Origin: Purpureocillium takamizusanense
Taxonomy: Eukaryota > Ascomycota > Sordariomycetes > Hypocreales > Ophiocordycipitaceae
Length of the DNA: 64,000 nt
Assembly: GCF_022605165.1 (NCBI RefSeq)
Contig: NC_063076.1
Coordinates: 1,054,001-1,118,000, forward strand
Direction: 5' to 3'
Shown: positions 55,008-64,000 of the stretch, in pieces
Numbering within the stretch: position 1 is the first letter of the stretch
Layout of the letters: the number at the start of each line of letters is the position of its first letter
Made by a program: the position numbers and the translations under genes
The notes under the pieces: model-generated
Told to the model about the DNA's origin: nothing
The model's input: the letters and a program-made list of their open reading frames with translations, nothing else
Database searches by the model: none

Positions 55008-55994
55008 TCGTCCTCCCCTTCCCCTCCCTAGCCCTCGGAGGGACCCCGAGGGAGCGGCGGCCGGGCTTAGACTACCGTCTCGGGGGACGGTGCCGAGGAT
55101 ACCCGCCGGACGGGGCAATGCTTGCCGGGTGTCAAGTCGGCGGCACTCAGCAGCAGCAATGCCAGCAGCAGTGCCAGCGATGAGAATGAGAAGCGAACAA
55201 CGTCGTCGCTGTCGTCGGCGGCGCAGGAACAGCGGGAGTGGAGGGGCCTGTCGTGGCATGTGAAGAGCGGCATGTCGCGACTGGTTCGGCGCCTGCAGGA
55301 ACGGCAGGGGGATGCCCCCCCTGTCCCCTGCACTGGGGTCAAGAATTGCTCGTGGTTGTGCTACAACGGAGTGTGCCTGTTTCGTACCGTGGCACATACG
55401 TACCTTACTTACCGTTGCGTGGCATGGCATGGCAGTGCCATAGTCTGGCGTGGAGAGCACGCGGACAGAGGCTACCTGTTACTACGCTGCCGGGTTCCGC
55501 TAGTAATAAGCGCCGTTGAGCGCTTCACCTGCTCTGGTGCCTCTACTACTACTAAGGTGCCCAATAATGAGGGCGGGACAGGTGCCGTTGGTTGAAATTC
55601 GATGCCCCCAGAGCGGAAGCCGGACGCCGGAGGTAAGGCCGTCATGCCGCCCCGTGGCCCGTTGGCGAACCTCCACTTGAGTCTGCTGTAGACTGGCAGC
55701 CCAGCCCAACTCAGTAAGAACGGGGGGGCCAGGGACATGGAGCCCGCAAGAAGCCAAAACACAACAAGGACGACGACGACGACGATGATGACAGTGTCGC
55801 TGGCCTCGGAAGGCCGGCTAACCCCAATGCAGGACACTGGCATCCATCCATCCTGGCATCCCGTCCCATCCATGCCACCAACCCAGCCTGCCTTGCCTTG
55901 TCGCACCACACCAGCAGCAGGCAGGCCTTGGAACGGGAACGGGGGATGCGCGCCCAGAATCCGGGGCAAGCGACGGAAGCGAAGCCGGCGCCCA

Positions 55995-56045
55995 CTCACA
56001 CACGCACACACACACACACACTCTCTCTCTCTCTCTCTCACACAC
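55995..56045 (+). repeat. Compound (CA)n(CT)n microsatellite
   Basis: About 50 nt of alternating CA followed by CT dinucleotides, then CA again, in the promoter-side flank of the bHLH gene. Confidence 0.9.
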
Positions 56046-56503
56046 CTTGGCTCTCACTCTGCCCTTTGCCTCTCCCGCGCGCCTGCGCCTGTGCCTGCGC
56101 AAGAGCGGATCCCTCCCTCCTTCCCTCCCCCCACGACAGTCCGCGTCCGGGCCTGCGCCCGTGCCCGTGCGTCCGTCCATCCGACCCCACGGCGCCCCAA
56201 AAGAAGTGAGCATGTGATCGGTAGGTGCGTCCATCACGAGCGTCCTCTTTTATTTTTTTTAATGTTTGACCAAACAACCGCCCGCCCTCTTCCGGTTCTT
56301 TAATTCCTTTTTTTCTTCTCTCTTTTCCCTCCTCCCTCATAAGGTCACCGCCCAGGTATTCCATCCTTCGTCATTGTAAAAAGTCTCGCGCCACCACCAT
56401 TGTCGGGACACCGCCCGCCCACGGCCGACGACTAAATAACCCGCCTGTTTGCGCTTCCTCTCACACACTCGTCGTCGCGCGAACAAACAAACGAAAAAAA
56501 AAT

Positions 56504-57175
56504 ATGTCTTCCCCGAACAACACGTCCCTGTCGCCCGGCGGAGGCGGCGGCGCACCCGCCAACGCGGACGAGAAGCCGCGCCTGACGGAAGAGGAGAAGA
56601 AGCAGAACCACATCGCATCAGGTGCGCACGAGACCAACCAACAATATCATCATCATCACATCGTCATCTAACCCTCCCACCACCCACAACCACCACACAA
56701 CCACCCTCCCCCTACCCCGTCACCCGTCCCTCCAAGCTAACCCATGGCGCCACGCACCCGCGCAAACACATATACAGAACAGAAGCGTCGCCAGGCAATT
56801 CGCGAGGGCTTCGACCGCCTGACCGAGCTCGTCCCCGGGCTCGAGGGCCAGGGCCGCTCCGAGGGCCTCGTCCTCAAGCGCACCGTCGAGTTCATGCGTC
56901 AGCAGATCGAGGAGCGTCGCGCCATGGTCGATCAGATCGAGCGCGCCGGCGGCCGCGTCGACGACGAGCTCAAGAAGTGAGTCTTATCGCCTATAACCCC
57001 CCCCCCCCCCTATCCTCTTTCCCCCACTGCAGGGATGCTCGCGTGGCCAGGGGCGCGCAGACAGGGGGCGCGCAAAACGCAGTATCGCATGGGCTAACTT
57101 GGCTTCTCTTTCTTCTCTCGTCTGCGTTAAAGGCCCTTGAATAACAGCCAGGGCAACTCTCGAGGAAAGGGGTGA
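56504..57175 (+). CDS. bHLH transcription factor, Ino4-like
   Basis: Small basic helix-loop-helix protein. Exon 1 is 56504-56621 (MSSPNNTSLSPGGGGG..., ending KKQNHIAS). Exon 2 starts at 56778 and encodes EQKRRQAIREGFDRLTELVP, the basic region and helix 1, the loop EGQGRSEG, and helix 2 LVLKRTVEFMRQQIEERRAMV. The arrangement NH-x-x-S-E-x-KRR with a short loop is close to yeast Ino4, the Ino2 partner at phospholipid gene UAS-INO sites. Two endings are possible: a TGA at 56978-56980 (106 residues), or splicing at 56977 with GTGAGT, a CTAAC branch site and an AAG acceptor to exon 57133-57175 (119 residues). The longer form keeps frame but uses a weak acceptor. The second intron would carry a C14 run. 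Confidence 0.82.
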
Positions 57176-57712
57176 TTGTGGCCAACACCCGCCACGAGCA
57201 TCGTCTCCCCCGCTCATCCCATATCCCACCTCCCTTCCCATCCCCACGACGCACACACGCCGACACGCGCGCACAATCGTATGGCGCCGAATAACGCCCG
57301 CGCGACATGCCCGCTCCTACGCGGCAGAGACCCGTTGCGACGCCGCCGTGCCCATCGGGGCGGAACCATATTCCGACGACATGCTGCTGAGCAGCCTAGC
57401 CCACCGTCCCGTCTCCGTCCCACCCGCGTCGGCATCACCTGACGCCAGGAGACGTGGGACGAAATTAATAACTTATTACTACGTTATGAGCCTGCCTACC
57501 CTTCGGTTCACTACCGCCAGCGAATGCGCCGGGCCAGGGGCCCCCACCGCACGAGGCACTGGCCAAGAGCGACCAGCGCCGCGACCAGTTCAACTCGGGC
57601 CATGATATATATAGAGTTCAGTACAATCAGCGTCGGAAGGGATCGTAAAGTGGGTATACAAAGGCTCAGTCCCCCCACAGGAGTAGTGTACGCTGCACAG
57701 CGTCTATGTAGG
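57176..57712. other. Convergent 3' intergenic region
   Basis: About 540 nt between the bHLH gene and the mitochondrial threonyl-tRNA synthetase gene, which converge. No gene was seen. Confidence 0.5.
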
Positions 57713-58699
57713 CTATTGGAATGAATTCACCATGGCGCGCAGCCTGTCGCGCATCTCTTCTGGGCTCATCCTTTCCTTGTTGAGACTGACCTGTCTATTC
57801 TTGACGTCTTGGTCGCCCACGACCAGGACCCGACCGTATCCGGCCGACATCGCATCGCGGATTTTGGACCCCAGCGACCGCGCCGTCGCATCAACGTCGA
57901 CGGCCAGGCCCGTGTGATTTGCCAGGTCGTCGCGCGTCCCGTCGCTCTTGACCCCCACCAAGACGTCGCGAACCTCGTCGGCCCATTCCAAGACAGGCTC
58001 GGATGTGTTGACCGTCAGGATGATGGCCTGCCGCGGGTTGAGCCAAAATGGCCACTTGCCATTATACGACTCGATGAGCAGAGCCATCAGACGCTCGACA
58101 GAGCCGAGCACGGCGCGGTGGATCATGACGGGGCGCACGGGGCCGTACTCGGCCAGCAGGGTCGGGTCCTCGGTGGTCTCGCCGCGGGCCTCGTACTCGG
58201 GGGCCGGCGCCTGGTACTCGAGCTCGAAGCGCTTCGGCAGCTGGAAGTCGAGCTGGATCGTGGCCGTCTGGTGCTCCTTGCCGTCCGAGTCCTTGAGCAC
58301 GATGTCGATCTTGGGGCCGTAGAAGGCGCCGTCGCCCTCGTTGATGCTCCAGTCCATGCCCGAGGCGTCGAGCGCCCGCTTCAGCCGGTCCTCTGCGCGG
58401 TTCCACTCCTCCTCCGTGCCGATGTAATGGTCCTTAGGCCGCGTAGACAAGGCTAGTCTGTAGCTGACGCCGAGGCGCAGTACGCCGTACACGACCTGGA
58501 CAAAGTCGAGCGTCTTCTTGATCTCCTCCTCCACCTGGCTGGGCCGGCAAAAGATGTGGCCGTCGTCCTGGTGGAACCGGCGCACCCGCGTCAAGCCCGA
58601 CAAGGCGCCGGAAATCTCGTTTCGGTGCAGGGGGCTGAAGTCGGCGTATCGCACGGGGAGGTCTCGGTAGCTGTGCAGCTTGGACTTGAAGATGAGGCA

Positions 58700-58732
<33 letters not shown>

Positions 58733-59188
58733 CTCGTCGTCGTCGGCATCATCCTCTTGGGGTGCGTGCTCGCCGTCGCAGCACGCGCCCGCCTTCTTCG
58801 TATTCCCCGTGACCGAGTACATGTCGTCGGCGTAGTTGTCGAGGTGACCAGACTTTGCCCACAGCGCCTTCTTGTAGATGGTGGGCGTGATGACCTCCTG
58901 GAAGCCATAGCGGACGTACTGCTTGCGCAAAAAGTCGACGAGGCGGTTGAAGATGCGCGCGCCGTTGGGGAGGAAGATGGGCGACCCGGGGCTGTAGACC
59001 GAGGTCATGAAGAGCTCCTGCTGGATGCCCAGCTTGCGGTGGTCCGGGGGTTCGGCGGTCGCGGGCGCGGGCGCGGCGGGTTTCTTCTGCTGGGAGTAGC
59101 GGCGGCGGCGGGACAGGCACGTCGGGCACGTCCACGGCCTGCGAGGCAGGGCAGACAATGCTGCCCTGGCGGCGCGCGGGCGGAGCAT
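57713..59188 (-). CDS. MST1: Mitochondrial threonyl-tRNA synthetase
   Basis: Class II aminoacyl-tRNA synthetase that charges mitochondrial tRNA-Thr; single exon, 491 residues. The N-terminus (MLRPRAARAALSALPRRPWT) is a typical Arg/Ala presequence. The chain goes directly to the catalytic core (HRKLGIQQELFMTSVYSPGS), lacking the TGS and editing domains of the cytosolic enzyme, as in yeast Mst1. Motif 1 is near RKQYVRYGFQEVITP. The active-site segments are GLKPMNCPGHCLIF, with the zinc-ligand Cys, and LHRNEISGALSGLTRVRRFH, motif 2. Motif 3 is around PVMIHRAVLGSVERLMALLIE. The anticodon-binding domain fills the last 110 residues (KNRQVSLNKERMSPEEMRDR). A Cys/Asp-rich insert (CCDGEHAPQEDDADDDE) interrupts the core at about 145. 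Upstream in-frame codons lack an ATG, so 59188 is the start. Confidence 0.95.
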
Positions 59189-59813
59189 GGCAATTGCGAT
59201 GGCAATGGCGGTTGTTGTGGTGGTCGGTGGCAGGCGAAAAGTGAGGTGAGGTGGTGAATGACTCGCAAAATGCTGTCTGTCGGTGCCATGTGCCACGGAT
59301 GGAATTGGATGGAGGTGGTTACCGCTTTTGGCACAGGGGCTTCTTGGGCAGGCAGGGGTGCGCAATACAGGGGTTCCAACGTTAGTGTCCGGCGCTCACA
59401 GTGGGGGTATCTTATTGCAGTACGTTACTAGGTAGGTACGAAGTACTAACCTTGCTGTACTTGATCCGCCTGCCCTCCTCAGCGCTTCAATACCTGTACC
59501 TTATTACCTCTATACATGAACCTCCTTAGCGCCCACGATGCCAGTTGCGGTTGCCCAGGCAGGCTGTCAGAGACCATCTCATTGACGGCACGCCATGTGC
59601 AGTTTCCATCTCGAGCATCCGGAAGGCTGGGCACGGGCGCCGTAGCTTGGCAAGCGCAGCCTTTACTACTAACACATTCATAGAATCCGATGATGGACAC
59701 GTCCGGGCAGCACCATTCCCCAGACAGTCGTTTGGTACTAACAGTTAACTGCTCTCTCATCTCATCACCAGCGCTTTAGCCATCTAAAATACTCCAATTC
59801 TCGATATATCAGC
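59189..59813. other. Divergent intergenic region
   Basis: About 625 nt between the starts of the mitochondrial threonyl-tRNA synthetase gene (minus) and the DUF3716-like gene (plus). A GTACGAAGTAC element lies at 59436-59446. No gene was seen. Confidence 0.5.
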
Positions 59814-60473
59814 ATGGAGCAAGACCAAGACCACGACCATCAAGACCTCCTGCCAAACGGGAAAGACGAAGAAGACATGCTTCCGAACGGGCACCCCGAC
59901 GAAGATGACTCGATTCCAAACGGGCAAGACGAACGCTCGCTTCCAAACGAGCAGGACGAAGAAGACTCGCTGCCAAATGAGCAAGACGATGAAGAGCCGC
60001 TTCTAAACGGGCAAGATGAAGAAGATTCGCTTCCCAACAGGCAAGACAATGAAGACTCGCTTCTGGAGGCGCAAGACGAGGAAGTCACGCTGCCATATCA
60101 GCAAGCCGAACAAGACCCCCTCCCATACGTCTCACCAGGCGCGGCGCAGTCCGTCGAAGCTCGCGAACTGACAGACTGGTGCCTCAGGCTTGCCAAGCAA
60201 GAATTTCCTGAATTCGACGAGATGCTACGCCTTCTAGGACCACCACGCCAGCGTCTTGTCGAGCTCAGGCTCATGGAGGACGACGAGCCTCCGCAGCTGG
60301 AAATCCCGGGTCATCTCAACAGAGCCTTGGCTGTGTTCATCTACGTACATGGCTGCCCGTCAACGCAAGGCTGCATGGAATGCCACCTCGGCAAGGGAGT
60401 CTTCCTGGGATGTTACAAGTTGACGCACATTTCACCATTATGCGCCAACTGCATGTACGAGTCGCAGCATTGA
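59814..60473 (+). CDS. Acidic-repeat protein with C-terminal DUF3716-like Cys motif
   Basis: Single-exon protein of 219 residues. Residues about 11-104 are nine or ten imperfect copies of a decapeptide (consensus LPNGQDEEDS), strongly acidic and presumably disordered. After a short spacer the C-terminal 110 residues are folded-looking (LTDWCLRLAKQEFPEFDEML). They end with a Cys cluster, HGCPSTQGCMECHLGKGVFL then GCYKLTHISPLCANCMY, resembling the fungal DUF3716 Cys-rich domain (CxxC, GxGxFxxC, CxxC), a probable metal-binding module. Function is unknown. Such proteins are numerous and variable in filamentous ascomycetes. The clean reading frame through the repeat supports it being a gene. Confidence 0.65.
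   Translation: MEQDQDHDHQDLLPNGKDEEDMLPNGHPDEDDSIPNGQDERSLPNEQDEEDSLPNEQDDEEPLLNGQDEEDSLPNRQDNEDSLLEAQDEEVTLPYQQAEQDPLPYVSPGAAQSVEARELTDWCLRLAKQEFPEFDEMLRLLGPPRQRLVELRLMEDDEPPQLEIPGHLNRALAVFIYVHGCPSTQGCMECHLGKGVFLGCYKLTHISPLCANCMYESQH
59845..60120 (+). repeat. Tandem 30-nt coding repeat
   Basis: Nine to ten imperfect tandem units, most exactly 30 nt (a few 24 or 33), read roughly as TCGCTTCCAAACGGGCAAGA plus CGAAGAAGAC. Length is kept in multiples of three, so copy number can vary without frame loss. Units differ mainly at the position encoding Gly/Glu/Arg in the LPNx core. Confidence 0.85.
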
Positions 60474-61308
60474 CTTTGTACGGCTGGCTGTACGCCATGT
60501 CTTTCACGATGTGGAATAGCTTACCGACTGCCCTCGCAGCGGTCTCGATCCAGAGCGCGAGCTGCTAAAGTACCAAAGTTGCATGTATGACAGCAGCAGG
60601 ACAGTTTGGGGGGTGAGGCTGTCGAACGCGTGGGGAAAGAAGAGCCCATGCCATGGTTCGAGACGGGCCCAGCGAAAGGGTCGCACCGATTCAATGTTGC
60701 TAGACTGGGCGTGAGGCCATTGAATATACCGTCTGTTGTCAGCGCAAACATACTTCTTACCCACACGCTAAGTTGTTATAAGAAGGCGAGCCAACGAAGA
60801 GGCTGCATGGCTACTTGTATCCTCGCCGCGTGCGGTGTACAGACTAAGACGGGGATTCCATGTTAGGGAGCACGGCTATCGGAGTAGGCAGCCAGGAGTC
60901 TTGGAGACGTCAATAGTGAATGCAATGGCAAGAAATGACTTGCAGAATGAAGAGGTCCGAATGAATTACCCCGAGTATTATTATTACATTATTATTACAC
61001 TACGCGCCTCGTATTCAAAGCTCGCCGTTGCTCGCCCTACTACTAATAACTGAGCCCCCCCGCCTCCACTTACACTCGACAAGTCTCGCTCTCAACTTGA
61101 CCAAAAAGCCAAACCCCACCTCCAATTTTCCAGGCGCCGCTTCAGCTCTCACCTTCGGCCCCTCAACTCCCTTCCCTCCCACCCCGCCACCGAACGCGAT
61201 ATCCCGATCCCCCGAATCCGTCGCGCCGCGCAATCCAGGGCGAGACGTTTGTCGATTGTCCCAACCCCCACCCCCAAGGCCGCGAGACGGCCGCGCCAAG
61301 TCGTCGCC
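60474..61308. other. Intergenic region upstream of the karyopherin gene
   Basis: About 830 nt between two plus-strand genes. It includes an ATTATTATTACATTATTATTACAC stretch at about 60977-61000. The 250 nt before the karyopherin start are C-rich. No gene was recognised. Confidence 0.5.
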
Positions 61309-64000
61309 ATGAGCTTCGCCATCGAGGTGCCGGGCGAGACGAACCCGCTGAGCTTCCAGGCGCTCTGCCGCGCCCTCGGGTCCGCCACCTCGCCCGACTT
61401 TGCTCAGCGGCAGGCCGCCGGCCAGCAGCTCGCCTCGTGGGAGCAGCACCCGGGCTACTACTCGACCTTGCAGGTATGCCTCGCGCCTCCCGATCGCGAC
61501 AAGCTCCGACCTACGGCTCCGGTCGAGTGGCGGAGAGAGCGGGCGGACTCTGACTGACCCAAACCTGCTCTAGGCCGTCTACCTCGACAAGTCCATGCCC
61601 ACGACCATCCGTTTCCTCGCCGTCATCCAGCTCAAGAATGGCATCGACAAGTACTGGCGCCTCTACGCGCAGGTCAAGAACGGTATCAAGCCCGACGAGA
61701 AGAACCTGATCCGCTCCAAGCTGTTCCAGGGCACGCTCGACGAGGAGGAAAAGAACCTGGCCCTGCTCAACGCGCTGGTCGTGGCCAAGGTCGTGAGGAT
61801 CGACTATCCCGCCGACTGGCCCGACGCCTTGCCCAACATCATCGCCCTGCTGCGTTCGTCCAAGGACAACAACCCGCGCCAGCTGTACGGCGCTCTCCAG
61901 ATTCTCCTCCGCGTCGTCAAGGAGCTCGGAACCGCCCGTTTAAGAAAGTCGCAGACGGCGCTGCAATCCGTCACGCCGGAAATCGTCTACGTCCTCGGCG
62001 AGATCTACTCGGAAAAGTCGTCGGCATGGGCCTCATACCTGGGCAGCGGCCAAGGTGCCGAAGACGATGTAAGCCTCGCCATGCACAGCAGCCTCCTCGC
62101 ACTCAAGGTCCTGCGACGCCTCATCGTCTTGGGCTACGAGCGGCCACACACCGACAAGTCGGTCGAGCAGCTTTGGACCTTGTCCCAGAATCAGTTCGGC
62201 CAGCTCCTCAACGTTGTCGACCGCGAGTCCAAGAACCCGTCTGCCGTCCAAGACCTCATCGGGAAGCATCTGATGCAGTTCACGAAGCTGCACATCGATG
62301 TAGCTGAGCAACAGCCGGCGAGCTTCTCGATGCTCCCTGATTCGTTGTCGCTCGTCCACGCCTACTGGGACCTCGTCTCCAAGTTTGCCGAAGTGTTTGA
62401 CAAGTCCGGCGGCATCAGGCAAGGTTCAGGTGATGCCGCAAAGGCCAAGGTTGAGGGTCCTCTCCAGGAACGGTTAGCGTTGAGAGGTCTGCTACTCCTC
62501 CGAGCCTGCGTGAGAATCGCCTTTCAGCCCGTGCAGACCTTCAAGTACCGGACGCCAGAGACCAAGGCGGAGCAGGAGCAAGCCAAGGCCATGATCAAGA
62601 CGGAGCTTCTCAAGGACGACTTTGTCATCCCAATCGCCAATGCCATCATTACCCATCTTTTCGTGTTCCGTAGGTCGGACCTCGAAGCCTGGGAGGAGGA
62701 CCCCGAGGACTGGGAACAGCAAGAGCAGAGCGAGGGAAATGCGTATCAGTGGGAGGTGCGGCCGTGCGCCGAGAGGCTCTTCTTGGACCTTCTCACCAAC
62801 TTCAAGCAGCTCATCGTGCCCCCTCTACTGTCGTACTTCCAGACGGCTCAGTCGCCTCAGGCAGACATAGCAACGAAGGAGGCAGTGTACACGGCCATGG
62901 GCTTGGCTGCTGCCCATGTCTGTAACGACTTTGACTTTGACTCCGTATTGAAATCCACCATCGTCAACGATGCGCAGCAGCAAGGCGGCCTCCACAAGGT
63001 GCTTCGCCGGCGGATCGCCATCCTCATCAGCCAGTGGGCACCGGTCAAGCTTTCAGATGACAGTCGGCCCGTGGTATATCAGATCTATCAGCACTTCCTC
63101 AACCCCAACGACGAGACCAATGACCTCGTCGTCAGAATTACGGCGGCCAGACAGCTACGATGGATCGCCGACGAACTAGGCTTCAGCACCGAAGCATTCC
63201 TACCTTACACCTCGGATGTGCTCACACAGCTTATCCAGCTAACGCAGAGCGTCGACGTGGACGAAACAAAGCTCGCCATTCTCGAGTCGATCAGGATCCT
63301 GGTCACCAGGATGGAAGAGCAGGTCTCGCAGTTTGGAGATCAGCTCATGGCAGCCCTCCCCAGTGTCTGGGAGGGCTCTGGGGCGGAAGAATACATGATC
63401 AAGCAGGCCGTCATTGCGATTTTCGCCGCCCTCGTCATGAGCATGGGAAGCAACTCTCAGCGATACCAAAACTTGATGATCCCGTTATTGTCCGAGGCTG
63501 CGCGACCAGGCTCGGACCTGCACGTGCATCTCATCGACGAGTCGCTCGAGCTGTGGAACTCGATCCTCATGCAGAGCCACGCACCGCTTGCTCCCGAGGT
63601 CATCAACCTCGCCGAGATGGCGCTGCCGCTGCTGGAGTATCAGTCCGATACCGCATGCCAAGCGCTCACCGCCGTCGAGTCCTACCTGCTACTCGCGCCA
63701 AGCGCGATGCTCGAAGATCGACTGCGCCGGCCGACCCTCACCGCCCTGGCAGGAACGCTAGACTCTAAGAGCCGTGAGATGGTGCGCGTCGGCACGGTGT
63801 GTGTCGAATACCTGATCCGCTCGGCCGCCGAGCTGGGAGGCTCAAGCGGCGTCTCCGTCATCATTCAAGACATGATCGAGACGGGCTTCATGAGTAAGAT
63901 TATGACCAACCTGCGGGATGCCTGGGAGGCACACCAAACGACTGGTCCCAACCGGAGAGTCAGCAAGCTCAACACCGTCACCGAAGGAGATTACTTTGCG
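61309..64000 (+). CDS. KAP120: Importin-beta family karyopherin Kap120/importin-11 (3' truncated by window)
   Basis: Nuclear import receptor; yeast Kap120 imports the 60S assembly factor Rpf1 among others. Exon 1 is 61309-61473, exon 2 starts at 61574 and is open to the window edge, giving the first 864 residues of an expected length just over 1,000. The N-terminal Ran-binding (importin-beta N) region includes FAQRQAAGQQLASWEQHPGY and, across the splice, AVYLDKSMPTTIRFLAVIQL then KNGIDKYWR, a hallmark of the importin-11/Kap120 branch. The rest is alpha-helical HEAT-repeat-like sequence with no gaps. The intron (100 nt) has GTATGC and CTCTAG ends. The missing part is C-terminal HEAT repeats beyond 64000. 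Confidence 0.9.

Larger units (their letters stand above)
54408..56503. other. 2.1 kb intergenic region with homopolymer and compound microsatellite
   Basis: Between the Maf gene 3' end and the bHLH gene start, both on the plus strand. It contains a TACTTCGTAC element at 54648-54657, a C16 homopolymer at 54992-55007, and a compound CA/CT repeat at about 55995-56045. The last 250 nt before the bHLH start are strongly pyrimidine-rich, typical of a fungal promoter or leader. No gene was recognised. Confidence 0.5.

Noticed and set aside
1..64000. tRNA genes
   Set aside because: A by-eye search for GTTCRANNC T-loop sequences with a matching acceptor stem found only isolated partial matches, for example near 14450 and 60655, with no cloverleaf.

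Overview
The window is 64 kb of nuclear DNA from a filamentous ascomycete. The evidence is fungal gene architecture: short 50-230 nt introns with GTRNGY donors, CTRAC-like branch sites and YAG acceptors. There are also fungus-specific families (Zn2Cys6 factors, Vps3844, UstYa, Rsc4, Ntr2) and GC-rich third codon positions. A secreted gene of the heat-labile-enterotoxin A-chain family, together with UstYa and DUF3716 families, points to Hypocreales, probably an insect- or nematode-associated lineage such as Ophiocordycipitaceae or Clavicipitaceae. That placement is inference; no species can be named from the sequence alone.

Layout, left to right: a Zn2Cys6 transcription factor (1.0-3.4 kb, minus); a Kha1-type K+/H+ antiporter (6.7-9.5 kb, plus) convergent with a Pho84-type phosphate:H+ symporter (10.5-12.5 kb, minus); a membrane GNAT-like protein (15.3-16.4 kb, plus) convergent with a hemerythrin-like protein carrying a long acidic insert (16.8-18.4 kb, minus); a ZIP zinc transporter and the Hsp90 co-chaperone Sti1 (19.3-23.3 kb, both minus); a two-exon 92-residue mitochondrial membrane protein (25.0-25.4 kb, minus); a flavin/Baeyer-Villiger monooxygenase (27.7-29.3 kb, plus); an Ntr2-type spliceosome factor divergent from SmG (29.5-31.6 kb); a rhodanese/Acr2-type phosphatase (31.9-32.7 kb, minus); a second large Zn2Cys6 factor (34.9-38.0 kb, minus); Vps3844 divergent from a conserved mitochondrial protein (38.9-42.0 kb); and Rsc4 of the RSC chromatin remodeller (42.5-44.9 kb, minus).

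From about 45 to 53 kb the character changes to an accessory island. It holds a secreted ADP-ribosyltransferase-like protein, pieces of a cysteine-rich small protein, a SAM-dependent methyltransferase, a fragment of an MFS transporter and a multiply frameshifted UstYa-family gene. This looks like the remains of a secondary-metabolite (possibly RiPP) cluster beside a host-interaction gene. After 53 kb housekeeping content returns: a Maf nucleotide pyrophosphatase, an Ino4-like bHLH factor, mitochondrial threonyl-tRNA synthetase, a DUF3716-like protein with an acidic decapeptide repeat, and the first 864 residues of a Kap120/importin-11 karyopherin running off the right edge.

Exon coordinates given in the entries were worked out by hand from splice signals and reading-frame continuity. 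In every multi-exon gene given explicit exon coordinates the spliced length is a multiple of three, or the reading frame stays open to the window edge. No tRNA, rRNA, CRISPR or intact transposon was recognised. Intergenic DNA carries microsatellites, long homopolymers and a recurring GTACTTCGTAC-type motif.
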